A stretch of DNA of 64,000 nucleotides from Acetobacter thailandicus. Lineage in GTDB: Bacteria; Pseudomonadota; Alphaproteobacteria; Acetobacterales; Acetobacteraceae. The notes beneath the pieces were generated by a model, which worked only from the letters and a program-made list of their open reading frames with translations, was not told the DNA's origin and ran no database searches. Positions 8,629 to 17,690 of this stretch are shown in pieces; positions within the stretch are counted from its first letter, which is position 1; each line of letters starts with the position of its first letter. Location: positions 62,001 to 126,000 of the forward strand of contig NZ_WOSV01000001.1 in assembly GCF_011516655.1 (NCBI RefSeq), given 5' to 3'. The translations under genes were made by a program, and so were the position numbers.

Positions 8629-10461
8629 ATGGATGATCTTCTTTTTCGTTATTATAATCGTGAACTTTCAGCACTGCGTACACTTGCCGCTGATTTTGCA
8701 CAGGCTAACCCCAAAGCTGCCGCTCACCTGCGCATTAGTGCTGATACTGTTGATGACCCCCATGTTGCCCGGCTCCTCGAGGGCCTGGCTTTTCTTTCTG
8801 GCAGAGTGCATCAGCGACTTGATGATGAATTCCCCGAGCTGACAGAAGGATTGCTGGGGATATTATACCCGCATTATTTTGCGCCCGTTCCGGCGGCCTC
8901 CATTATCTCTCTGACTGCACGCGAGGGCACTAATACGCACGGACAAATTGTACCACGCGGCACCCTTGTCGCAACAGACCCGATTGGTGGCAAACCCTGC
9001 TTTTTCTCCACCACATCTGACACTTCTCTGTGGCCTGTAAGGGTATCACGCCTGACCCTGTCCGGACTGCCACTGGCAGCCCCGGCCAGCCCACTCACCC
9101 GTGGCGCCAGGTCTGTTTTACGTATTGTTCTGGAAACAACTGAAAAAGACATCTCTTTTTCTGATCTTTCCCTTGATAAGTTAAAATTTTTTCTGCGTGG
9201 ATCATCGCCAGGACAGAGCTTCGCTCTTCTTGAACTGTTATGCCGACATACAATATGTTTTGCCTGTGCAGCCTCCCCCAACGATCCGTCAGCAACTTTT
9301 TTACCTAAAACAGATTTACAGCCATGTGGTTTTGAGCAGAACGATGCTCTTTTACCATGGGAGGCAAGATCCTTCTCAGGCTTTCGCCTTCTGACAGAAT
9401 ATTTCGCATTTCCCGATAAATTTTTATTTGTGGAATTTGACAGACTGGATGCCCGCACCCTCGTCCATGACAGTCGGCAAATGGAAATTTTTGTCTATTT
9501 TGATATTTCATTACCTGAACTTGAGCGGACTCTGCCACAGGAAGCTCTGATACCAGGATGCGTACCCATCATTAACCTGTTCCCGCACCATTGTGAGCCT
9601 GTTTCGCTCACGCATGAAAATACTAACTATCACGTATCAGGCAGCCTGCACGATCCACAGCATTACGAAATCTGGAGCGTGCAACGCGTCAGAGAAATAC
9701 AGGGGAATGGCACTGCACAGACCTGGAGCCCGCTCTATCAGCGTAATCCCCACGAAGCAGAGCTGACAAATCAACACTCAATCTCTTATACCCTCAGCCG
9801 CAGGCCCGCACCGGCTGACATAACCGGCAGTGAGGTTTATCTTGCTCCTGTTTTACCAGACCTTGACCCCAATTCACCGGCAAATTCAATTCTGATGATT
9901 GATGCTCTGTGTACTAACCGTAACCTGCCTGAACGTCTGCCTTTTGGTGGTGGAGAACCTGCGTTACGTATGCCAGCCATGACTGATATTATCAGACAGG
10001 TTACCTGCCTGATGCCTTTTTCAGCGACACTTCGCCCCTCCCTTGAGGGTGATAATACCTGGCGGCTGATTTCACACCTGGCTCTGGGACATATCTCTCT
10101 GACAGAACATGATGCCGGACCACGTATTCTGCACGACCTGCTCACACTTTATGACTGCCGTGATACGCTGGAAACACGCCGTATTATCAGCGGCCTTGTT
10201 GACGTCAGTACCCGCCCTGGTCATGCCCGCCTGCCAGGCACACGTGCCGGTGGCTTTGTACGCGGCATTGATGTTACACTGACCTTTGATCCGGTCGCCT
10301 GGAAAGATAGCAGCTCTTATCTTCTTGCCAGTATTCTGGAGCGCTTTCTGGCCCTGCATGTCAGCATCAACTCATTTGTGCGCACATGCGTCATGCTTCA
10401 GGGCAAGCCTGGCATTGTTACGCAATTTCCACCACGCTGTGGCACACGGTCGCTATTATGA
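8629..10461 (+). CDS. tssF: T6SS baseplate protein TssF
   Basis: TssF (ImpG/VasA) is a gp6-like wedge subunit that joins TssG and TssE in the baseplate and contacts the membrane complex. The 610-residue product opens with the conserved LLFRYYNRELSALRTLAADF segment, followed by HVARLLEGLAFLSGRVHQRLDDEFPEL in separated blocks, both typical of the family, and ends with an intact C-terminal domain (residues about 500-610). The stop overlaps the downstream ATG of tssG (ATGA), so the two wedge partners should be translationally coupled. A long minus-strand open frame inside it is only a shadow. Confidence 0.92.
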   Translation: MDDLLFRYYNRELSALRTLAADFAQANPKAAAHLRISADTVDDPHVARLLEGLAFLSGRVHQRLDDEFPELTEGLLGILYPHYFAPVPAASIISLTAREGTNTHGQIVPRGTLVATDPIGGKPCFFSTTSDTSLWPVRVSRLTLSGLPLAAPASPLTRGARSVLRIVLETTEKDISFSDLSLDKLKFFLRGSSPGQSFALLELLCRHTICFACAASPNDPSATFLPKTDLQPCGFEQNDALLPWEARSFSGFRLLTEYFAFPDKFLFVEFDRLDARTLVHDSRQMEIFVYFDISLPELERTLPQEALIPGCVPIINLFPHHCEPVSLTHENTNYHVSGSLHDPQHYEIWSVQRVREIQGNGTAQTWSPLYQRNPHEAELTNQHSISYTLSRRPAPADITGSEVYLAPVLPDLDPNSPANSILMIDALCTNRNLPERLPFGGGEPALRMPAMTDIIRQVTCLMPFSATLRPSLEGDNTWRLISHLALGHISLTEHDAGPRILHDLLTLYDCRDTLETRRIISGLVDVSTRPGHARLPGTRAGGFVRGIDVTLTFDPVAWKDSSSYLLASILERFLALHVSINSFVRTCVMLQGKPGIVTQFPPRCGTRSLL

Positions 10462-11651
10462 ACAGCTCTGGCATTCCGTCAGGAACCACCACACAGGTCA
10501 TCTGCCTGACAGAAGAAGATAATGTAAACACGCAGGAAGATCTGAAACCACAGACACCCCTGACAACTTCACCTGTTGTCCGGGCAAATACACAACCAGC
10601 TGTGATCACAGAGCCCCCCGAAGCACCTGATAACGGGCTCATGGCTCAGTTCATAAAACAGCCCGGACAGTTCAGTTTTGATGCCGCGGTATTACTGATG
10701 CTGCGCGACAGAAAAAATGCTCCCATACAAAGTACTATCCGGTTTCACTCTCCCCAGGGCACCGCGTACCCGACAACTGACATCACCGCGATACAAAAAA
10801 ACGATACAACGTTTCATACAACAGTTACCCCAATTGGCTTAACTGGCCCTACCGGGGTATTACCGCTACACTACACTATGGAGCTGACAGCCGAGCATCG
10901 CCGGCGCGCTTCAGCTCTGAGCGATTTTTTTGAACTCCTCATACAACGCCCGCTCATACACTACGCAGAAAGTGGCATTAAATACCGCCTTGCCAGTGGG
11001 CATACCCTTCCCGAAAATTCAGGCAGCGCACCTTATGCCGCTCAGATATCTAAAGTTCTTTTAGCGATAGCTGGTTTTCAGTCATCAGCGACTGCGCGGT
11101 CACTCGGAGTAAATGCCGATACTGTTAAATTTTACTCGGGGTATTTTTCTTCTATGCCTCGTTCAACAGAGTGTCTTCGCTCCCTTTTAAGTGACTGGTT
11201 AAAGCTGCCTGTACGCATTGAAGAATTCACCCCACTCCGCATTAAAATAGAACGAGATCAGCAAAGCCGTTTACCTGTCACAGGATATAGCAGGGAAGAT
11301 CTGAACAATTTCAGTCAGCTGGGCGTTAATGCGACTATCGGGGAACGTTATCTCAATTATCAGTCGCAGTTTACAATGTGGATTGGACCGCTTGATCTGA
11401 CAACATTTCAAAGTCTGATACCAACAGGTCAGTTATTTAAAAAAATAATAAATATGTCAAAGGCTTATACCGGACCTGAATTGCAGATTATTATAAGGCC
11501 AATCCTTAAAAAAACTGGTGTCCCTGCTCTGCGTCTTCCTGCGAAGATCAATACAGACAACGAATTTCAACCTCGACTAGGCTGGAACAGCTGGTTAACA
11601 CCTGCGAAGCCTCGCACAAAAGATGTATCAGATGCTATTTTCACTGAATAA
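10458..11651 (+). CDS. tssG: T6SS baseplate protein TssG
   Basis: TssG (ImpH/VasB), gp7-like partner of TssF in the baseplate wedge. The ATG at 10458 overlaps the tssF stop (ATGA) and gives 397 residues; an in-frame ATG 72 bases upstream lies inside tssF and is less likely. The family pattern is seen: a start of the core at QFIKQPGQFSFDAAVLLM, then VRFHSP-like FHSPQGTAYP, LTGPTGVLPLHYT and SDFFELLIQRPLIHY. The N-terminal about 55 residues are a Thr/Pro-rich extension. It is the last gene of the left operon; a long AT-rich gap follows. Confidence 0.92.
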   Translation: MNSSGIPSGTTTQVICLTEEDNVNTQEDLKPQTPLTTSPVVRANTQPAVITEPPEAPDNGLMAQFIKQPGQFSFDAAVLLMLRDRKNAPIQSTIRFHSPQGTAYPTTDITAIQKNDTTFHTTVTPIGLTGPTGVLPLHYTMELTAEHRRRASALSDFFELLIQRPLIHYAESGIKYRLASGHTLPENSGSAPYAAQISKVLLAIAGFQSSATARSLGVNADTVKFYSGYFSSMPRSTECLRSLLSDWLKLPVRIEEFTPLRIKIERDQQSRLPVTGYSREDLNNFSQLGVNATIGERYLNYQSQFTMWIGPLDLTTFQSLIPTGQLFKKIINMSKAYTGPELQIIIRPILKKTGVPALRLPAKINTDNEFQPRLGWNSWLTPAKPRTKDVSDAIFTE

Positions 11652-12092
11652 TACCCTGAAATATTTTGATTGTTTGTTCTTTTATAATTTCTCTAAAATA
11701 GACCGGATATAATTCGTATACTGCCAACGCCCCTGGAACCATCACCACATATTGTGGATATTAATTCATAATTATTTACAAATATTACAAAAATAATTAT
11801 TTAAAAAAATCCATATTATATAGTTTTAAATCTCAAAAAATAAAAATAAAATATTTTAAAAAATTATTTTATTTATAATAATAAAATAATTACCTATAAA
11901 ATAAATCATAAATTATTTTTAATTCTTCTTTCTTGATTAATTATACATATAAAAACATATAATTAATATTTTTTATTTTTATATAACAATTTATTTTTTT
12001 GTTAAATTATCATTGCTGACATAACAGCAACAAAGTATAAACTATAATTCATAATATGAAATTGCATTTATAATAGTCCGTTTTTAAAAGGC
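11652..12092. other. AT-rich intergenic region between the two T6SS operons
   Basis: About 440 bases with no gene, dominated by A and T, especially 11760-12010 where long A/T runs alternate. A weak CCACA/TGTGG hairpin lies at 11748-11760. Its composition differs strongly from the coding DNA on both sides. It must contain the promoter of the right T6SS operon and is a plausible target for a silencing or nucleoid-associated protein; no specific box could be assigned. Confidence 0.6.
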
Positions 12093-13268
12093 ATGCAGGC
12101 ATATCACTGCACAGGTCAGCGTGTCCGGACTGAATGGAGAGAACCAGCCTTGCCGACGTACCTCAGTATTTGCCGGAGAAGCATTGCAGCTATTATGCTG
12201 GCATCGGTAGCATCAGGTCAACCCGGTGCGCAGGCTCAGTCCATAATCCCACCACCAACTTTCCTGATTATTGGAAACGGACACACAGAAGGCAGTAGCA
12301 CAATGCTGCCTTCATGTTCAGAAACAGCCCATCGCCTCTCGGGTCAGCTAAAATCTCAGAATTACAATGTATTTGAGGTCCTGAACCCATCAAGTGTTGA
12401 ACTGCGCGTTAGTTTATCCGGGTTTGCAAGACACGTTGATAATAAACGACCTGTCATTGCCTATTGCGGCATGGCATGGGTACAAAACGACCGTATTTTC
12501 CTTTCCCGTGACGAACAAAAAAGTGATCTTCTGCGCAATGCTGTTGTCGCTGACTCACTCATTCGCGCAGCGGATAAGCAAAACGGTTTCGTTTTTCTCG
12601 AACTACACCCTGTCCCCGGACAAAGTCAGGAACTTTCACGCGCTGTCGCCCTGCTTAAAAGCCGCACTGATACCTCACCATCTCTTACAGCAACGATTGT
12701 GCAATCCCCGGCAGCAGACCCGGTCATAGATGAGCTGACTTCCGCCATGCAACCAGGCTGGCAGTGGAATGATCTGGCTAATCTGACGCATGATAACGGA
12801 TTAAATCAGAAATCAAATCCTACACCAGATACTACAATCCCTTCTCCCCCTGCAGCATCGCCAGTACCCCCCTTACAGGCACCCCTCCCGTCAGTACCAG
12901 ATAGCCAGGACCCAGCCCCCACCCATTCTTCTGTAACTGCTACCGATACCTCCACAGTTAAAGAAGTTTCTCCCTCTCCTTCTGCCGCAGTAAATAATAA
13001 TACGTCTCAGCAACCCGCAGCCGTAACACCTCCCTCGCCTCCTCCGGTTAAAAAAGAAAATACACAGGTTGTAAAAGCGCGGGAAAAGGCTGTCAGGCAA
13101 CTACAGGTAAACCTGCTGGCAAGAGGGTACTACAGTGGTGTTATCAATGGGATAAAAACACCAGAAACTATTAATGCGATCAAAAAATTTCAAAAATCCA
13201 TGCATGCGCCTCAGACAGGAAACCTGACAGATTATCAGGCTGCAGCTCTTTTCAGTGCGGTACATTAA
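12093..13268 (+). CDS. Caspase-like (probably inactive) protein with C-terminal peptidoglycan-binding domain
   Basis: Exported protein, 391 residues from the ATG. A TTG at 12150 has a better ribosome binding site (GGAGAG, nine bases away) and would start directly at a signal peptide ending near AQAQ (residue 49). Residues 55-225 look like a caspase/C14 fold: LIIGNGH, NYNVFEVLNPSSVEL, then VIAYCGMAWVQNDRIFL where active enzymes have YYAGHG. The catalytic His of GHG is replaced (GMA), and the position of the catalytic Cys reads FLELHPVPG. Residues 240-330 are a Pro/Ser/Thr linker, and 333-390 match a PG_binding_1 domain (QLQVNLLARGYYSGVINGI). It heads the right T6SS operon. The caspase assignment is inference from pattern; the peptidoglycan-binding domain is firmer. 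Confidence 0.65.
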   Translation: MQAYHCTGQRVRTEWREPALPTYLSICRRSIAAIMLASVASGQPGAQAQSIIPPPTFLIIGNGHTEGSSTMLPSCSETAHRLSGQLKSQNYNVFEVLNPSSVELRVSLSGFARHVDNKRPVIAYCGMAWVQNDRIFLSRDEQKSDLLRNAVVADSLIRAADKQNGFVFLELHPVPGQSQELSRAVALLKSRTDTSPSLTATIVQSPAADPVIDELTSAMQPGWQWNDLANLTHDNGLNQKSNPTPDTTIPSPPAASPVPPLQAPLPSVPDSQDPAPTHSSVTATDTSTVKEVSPSPSAAVNNNTSQQPAAVTPPSPPPVKKENTQVVKAREKAVRQLQVNLLARGYYSGVINGIKTPETINAIKKFQKSMHAPQTGNLTDYQAAALFSAVH

Positions 13269-13269
13269 G

Positions 13270-14145
13270 ATGACACTCAGATTAAAACTCAACCTGACTC
13301 TCGTAACAGGCTTTCTGATAACACTGGCCGTTCTCGTACCTCTGCTGCGTAGCACCCTAAGTCAGACAGCCTATGATGCTGCGATAAGTCAGGCACAGCT
13401 CCTCAATCAGGTAAGTCAGATTACCGAACAGTATAACGAAAAAGAAATTACACCTCAGCTCCTTCAGAGCACCAGCATTGACTTCCCCCCTCAGAGTGTA
13501 CCTTTTTATGCTGTCTCACATCTTGGTGCACTTCTCAGACAGGATCACGTTGGCCTGAACATCAGGGCCACTGCACTCAACCCGACAAACCCGGCTGATG
13601 CCCCAACCCCGGTTGAAAGAAACCTTATCGAGCGGCTGCGTAGCCCTTCTGCACCAGCTATGCTGCTTTCGAACTCTACTGACTCAACTGGAAAACCGAC
13701 TCTTTTACTCGCAACTCCCATTCGTGTGACAAACTCAGGATGTCTCACCTGCCATTCTGATCCGGCCGTTGCTCCTGGAACAATGATTGATACCTACGGC
13801 AGCCAGAACGGCTTTGGCTGGAAACCAGGGGAGACTGTCGGCGCCAGCATTATCAGTATTCCTGTTGGCGCACTTCAGGCCGAAGCTACGGGCAAAATCT
13901 GGAAAATTATTCTGTGCCTGAGCGCCTTATTCCTGATCATTCTTGCCGTAATCAATATCATTATTGAAATCGCCTTTCTGCGGCCGCTACATGAAATGTC
14001 AGCCATTACCGGTCGGGTAAGCCGCGGTGATATGACCGCACCAGAGCTGGCCATTAATGATCATAATGAACTTGCACCTCTCGCCAGCGCCTTTACGCGC
14101 CTGCGGCGCAGCCTTGAGAGTGCCTTCAGCATGCTGGACGAATAA
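13270..14145 (+). CDS. Tll0287-like (DUF3365) haem-sensor protein with HAMP domain
   Basis: Inner-membrane sensor-like protein. From the ATG at 13270 it has 291 residues; a GTG 15 bases upstream, inside the previous gene, is an alternative. An N-terminal membrane helix (LTLVTGFLITLAVLVPLL) is followed by a periplasmic domain containing CLTCHSDPAVAP, a CxxCH c-type haem site, and GWKPGETVGASIISIPV, both typical of the DUF3365/Tll0287 family. A second membrane helix (about residues 212-236) leads to a HAMP segment (FLRPLHEMSAITGRVSRGDM). There is no output domain. The stop overlaps the start of the kinase gene (TAATG), so kinase and sensor probably work together. Redox or ligand sensing is inferred. 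Confidence 0.85.
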   Translation: MTLRLKLNLTLVTGFLITLAVLVPLLRSTLSQTAYDAAISQAQLLNQVSQITEQYNEKEITPQLLQSTSIDFPPQSVPFYAVSHLGALLRQDHVGLNIRATALNPTNPADAPTPVERNLIERLRSPSAPAMLLSNSTDSTGKPTLLLATPIRVTNSGCLTCHSDPAVAPGTMIDTYGSQNGFGWKPGETVGASIISIPVGALQAEATGKIWKIILCLSALFLIILAVINIIIEIAFLRPLHEMSAITGRVSRGDMTAPELAINDHNELAPLASAFTRLRRSLESAFSMLDE

Positions 14146-15767
14146 TGATGACACCTGATCTTCCAACAAATGCCGGACGATATTGCATTGAAGCTTTGCT
14201 TGGGCAGGGTGCAATGGGTGTGGTCTATAAAGCATGGGACCCTCTTGTACACCGTCATGTCGCAATTAAAATGGTCCGCGATAACCTGCTGGAAGGTCAG
14301 GAACGTGCTGACTATCTTGCTCGCTTTCTCAATGAAGCACGTCTTGGCGGTTTGTGTGACCACCCCAATATTGTCTCCCTTTATGATATGGGTGGATCTG
14401 ACGAAGAACCTTATCTCGTATTACAATATGTTGACGGACTGGGGCTCAATAAAGCTCTGCCAAAAGGAACAAAGCTCCCCCTGGACGAAGTAATCCCTAT
14501 TGCTTTGCAGGTACTGGCTGCACTTGAATACGCACATATGCAGGGCATCGTTCACCGCGATGTCAAACCTGCTAACATTATCCTGACCTATCAGGGGCGC
14601 CTGAAAATTACTGACTTTGGTGTATCTCACAGTGCTCTGCTCTCTGAGGCTGAGACCACACCGCTACTCATCGGCACACCTAACTATATGTCTCCCGAGC
14701 AATGTGCAGGCCGCCCTGTCGATTCACGAAGTGATCTGTTCTCTTTCGGCAGTGTCCTTTATGAAATGCTCAGTGGCAAAAAAGCCTTTGAAGGCCGTGA
14801 ATATAGCGACACCTCACTCCTGATCCTTAACACTGAACCAGAACCATTATGTGATCTGAGATCTGACCTCCCGGCAGGAATCGCAACAGCACTTAGTCGC
14901 ATTCTGGCAAAAGATCCCAATGACAGGTTTTCATCTGCCCGTGAGTTTTCTGATGTTCTCAGGCGCGCGACACCACAGTTTGACCTAAGCTCTCCACTGC
15001 CTCTGCCTCAACAGCAGTTTCACTCTGCACCAGAGCAAACTGTTTCTGATGATACAGCTGAAAATACATCTTACCATAAAGAAATATCTGAAAATGATGC
15101 ATCTCTCGTTCCGGATGATAACGATGATGATTATGACGGAGATGCAACTGTTATAATAGCCGCGGAAGATAACCTGCCTCCGTTATCACATCCTGTAGCA
15201 GAAACTGAATGGCTGAACGCCCTGGAGGCACATTTGCTGAACCTTTATGGCCCGGCAAGTCGTCAGTCATTAAGGAAGGCCTGTGAACAGGCAGAAACAA
15301 AAGAAGAAATCCTGGCATTAGTACTCAAAAACAAACGCCGCAAAAAAGATCTTCTCGCTCTGTTTTTGCCGGCACAACCTATAAATGAACAGGCTATTCA
15401 CTCAGAAGAAAACGAAACGCCCACTGAAAATATAGTTGAATTACAAAATACCGCTGAAGAGACACCTCTTCCTCAGACTGAGATCATACCTGAACACCAG
15501 AATGATCAGCATCCTGAAGAATTATCTTATGAGGAACCTCCTTACATTCAGCAGGAAGAAGATCCGCCCCTTACAGATGAAGATATTATCCAGGTCAGTG
15601 CCGCACTGTCTGATGTGCTTGGACCTGTTGCTACACCGGTCCTGCGCAGAGCCTCTCTCCGGGCCAAAAATTATCCGTCATTTGTCGCGCTGTGTGAGAC
15701 TTATATCAAACATCAGGGAGATCAGGAGCGTTTCCGTAATCTTCTTGCTGCGACTACACGTACCTGA
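14145..15767 (+). CDS. T6SS-associated Ser/Thr protein kinase (PpkA/TagE type)
   Basis: Hanks-type kinase predicted to phosphorylate a T6SS component so that the FHA protein can bind and trigger assembly. All catalytic motifs are present: glycine loop GQGAMG (20-25), Lys42, HRDVKPAN (137-144), DFG (157-159) and GTPNYMSPEQ. After residue 285 comes an acidic low-complexity stretch, then two related helical segments, LLNLYGPASRQSLRKAC (about 370) and LSDVLGPVATPVLRRAS (about 485), sharing a GPxA...LR+A pattern. No membrane helix is evident, unlike Pseudomonas PpkA. The adjacent haem-sensor gene may supply the membrane sensing half. Confidence 0.9.
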   Translation: MMTPDLPTNAGRYCIEALLGQGAMGVVYKAWDPLVHRHVAIKMVRDNLLEGQERADYLARFLNEARLGGLCDHPNIVSLYDMGGSDEEPYLVLQYVDGLGLNKALPKGTKLPLDEVIPIALQVLAALEYAHMQGIVHRDVKPANIILTYQGRLKITDFGVSHSALLSEAETTPLLIGTPNYMSPEQCAGRPVDSRSDLFSFGSVLYEMLSGKKAFEGREYSDTSLLILNTEPEPLCDLRSDLPAGIATALSRILAKDPNDRFSSAREFSDVLRRATPQFDLSSPLPLPQQQFHSAPEQTVSDDTAENTSYHKEISENDASLVPDDNDDDYDGDATVIIAAEDNLPPLSHPVAETEWLNALEAHLLNLYGPASRQSLRKACEQAETKEEILALVLKNKRRKKDLLALFLPAQPINEQAIHSEENETPTENIVELQNTAEETPLPQTEIIPEHQNDQHPEELSYEEPPYIQQEEDPPLTDEDIIQVSAALSDVLGPVATPVLRRASLRAKNYPSFVALCETYIKHQGDQERFRNLLAATTRT

Positions 15768-15782
15768 AAGGGATAATGCTCT

Positions 15783-17690
15783 ATGTCTTCAACAACCCCT
15801 ACATCGATATCAGGCACTGCAAACAAAGCCTCGCAGGCACGTGATGCTGTTCAGGGGGTGCGAAGTGTACTGGACAGCATATCGGGAGCTGATCCGCTCT
15901 CACCCCTTATGGAAACCAGCTCACCTCTGGGTGAAGATTTTTTGCCTAATCAGTCAGGCTCATTACATGCCATTGCCCTCAATGCACATGAAAGCATAAG
16001 CCAGCCTTTTCATGTTTCTCTGACCATTGTCACAACAGCAGGGCAGCTGTCTCCTGATCTGCTGCTTTACAATCCTTTTTGTGTGACCATTAAACGCTCT
16101 CCCTCTGCAGATCGTCATTTTAACGGCGTTGTGCAGCGTATGACGCCGGTCGGAAAAACTGAGCGCGGACGCTGGACATACCAGCTGGAGATTGTACCAA
16201 GATTATGGTTTCTCTCGCAGTCTGAGGATTGTCGTATTTTTCAAAACCAGTCTGTTGACCAGATTTTGACCACTTTGCTGTCTGAGCATGGGGTTCAGCC
16301 TTTTGAATTCAAAATTTATGGCGATAAACCTGTACGTGAGTACACCACACAGTTTAATGAAACTACACTCGGCTTTATGCACCGTTTATTGCAGGAAGAA
16401 GGCTGGTTTTACTTTTTTGAGCATAGTAAAAGCGAACATAAGCTTATTATTACCGACCGTAACGAATCATTTCTTCCTGTTTCCAGGCCGCTGCACCGGG
16501 TTGTACCCAAAGGTAATAATGTCGATATCATCGACCAGTGGGGCGGGGGTTCAGCCACAGCGCACGGTCAGGTCACTCTGACCGACTACGACCCCTCCCG
16601 CCCCGCGGTACCTATTCATGCGCAGGAGGTCACACTTTCAACAACAGCAGGCGCTGCAACCCGCAAAGTAGCACGCTGGCCGGCCCTGACAAAAGATCAG
16701 AAAACCGCAGATCGCCGGGCCAGAAGCCATATAGAGCATGCTGAGGCTTCCTCATCCCTTTGCCGCGGGCACGGGTACGATCCTGAGTTTATGCCCGGCC
16801 GACGTTTTCAGATCGAAAGCGACCCTCTGACTGGTAATGAAATGACAGAATATGCTTTGCAGTCTGTCTCACACCTGGCCAGTGATAATACCTGGGCGGG
16901 TCAGTCTTCAGGGGCACATTACGATTGCAGTTTTTCCTGTTTTCTTCAGGCCACTCCCTGGCGCGAGCCTGCAAACAACGCACGTCCTGCCATGACAGGT
17001 ATTTTCTCAGGCGTCGTCATTGGCCCTAAGGGGCAGCAAATTCACGCAGACTCTCTGGGACGTATCAAAGTACGGATTATATTTGATCACCGCAAAGAAA
17101 CATCATCAGGCTTTGCAACCTGGGTGCGTGTCATTCAACCCTGGGCTGGCGATAGCTGGGGCTGGCAGCATTTACCCCGCGTTGGCACTGAAGTCGCCGT
17201 TGCTTTTATGAACGGTGATCCGGATGAACCCGTTGTTATCGGTGGTTTATATAACCAGTCAATGCAGCCGGTTTTTGCTGTACCCAGCGAGCAGACAAAA
17301 AGTGGTTTCCGAAGTCGCTCTGTGCATGGAAGTTCATCAGAATTTTCCGAACTCTCTATCGATGATAATAAAGGTCAGGAAAAAATATACCTGCGATCCC
17401 AGCGTGATTTGCAAACCTACGTTCTGAATGATCGCAAAACTGATATCGATGGCTATAGTACGACAAATATTGAAAAAGATGTCAGCCTGACAACAAAAAA
17501 AGGATCGATGACAGTTACCTCTGAAACCGGAGCGGTAACCATCCAGGCTGAAACTGAAATTACACTTAAGGTTGGTGCGTCAACATTTCGGCTGACGCAG
17601 GATGGTATTACCCTTAACAGCGACAAAATAACGGGCACAGCCGGCAACACAATTACCTTCCTCGGCTCGACTATTCATCTAAATGGCTAA
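15783..17690 (+). CDS. vgrG: T6SS spike protein VgrG (TssI)
   Basis: Trimeric spike at the tip of the Hcp tube. The 635-residue protein has gp27-like domains (VQRMTPVGKTERGRWTYQL, LQEEGWFYFFEH), the gp5-like OB fold (GVVIGPKGQQIHADSLGRIK, FATWVRVIQPWAGDSWGWQ, PRVGTEVAVAFMNGDPDEP) and a beta-helical needle that ends in TITFLGSTIHLNG. There is a 65-residue N-terminal extension before the core. No enzymatic C-terminal extension follows the needle, so this is a structural, not an evolved, VgrG. It is embedded between the kinase and FHA genes with no effector, adaptor or PAAR gene beside it; its stop overlaps the FHA start. Confidence 0.95.
   Translation: MSSTTPTSISGTANKASQARDAVQGVRSVLDSISGADPLSPLMETSSPLGEDFLPNQSGSLHAIALNAHESISQPFHVSLTIVTTAGQLSPDLLLYNPFCVTIKRSPSADRHFNGVVQRMTPVGKTERGRWTYQLEIVPRLWFLSQSEDCRIFQNQSVDQILTTLLSEHGVQPFEFKIYGDKPVREYTTQFNETTLGFMHRLLQEEGWFYFFEHSKSEHKLIITDRNESFLPVSRPLHRVVPKGNNVDIIDQWGGGSATAHGQVTLTDYDPSRPAVPIHAQEVTLSTTAGAATRKVARWPALTKDQKTADRRARSHIEHAEASSSLCRGHGYDPEFMPGRRFQIESDPLTGNEMTEYALQSVSHLASDNTWAGQSSGAHYDCSFSCFLQATPWREPANNARPAMTGIFSGVVIGPKGQQIHADSLGRIKVRIIFDHRKETSSGFATWVRVIQPWAGDSWGWQHLPRVGTEVAVAFMNGDPDEPVVIGGLYNQSMQPVFAVPSEQTKSGFRSRSVHGSSSEFSELSIDDNKGQEKIYLRSQRDLQTYVLNDRKTDIDGYSTTNIEKDVSLTTKKGSMTVTSETGAVTIQAETEITLKVGASTFRLTQDGITLNSDKITGTAGNTITFLGSTIHLNG

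Noticed and set aside
8874-9458. 194-codon open frame on the minus strand inside tssF
   Set aside because: It lies wholly opposite a well-supported tssF, has no family resemblance and is Ser/Arg/Lys-rich as expected for an antisense shadow.
10386-10457. Upstream start for tssG at 10386
   Set aside because: It would overlap tssF by 76 bases; the ATGA junction at 10458 is the better start.
15436-15999. 187-codon plus-strand frame spanning the kinase end and vgrG start
   Set aside because: It is out of frame with two clear genes and its translation is a Leu/Arg/Ser-rich shadow.
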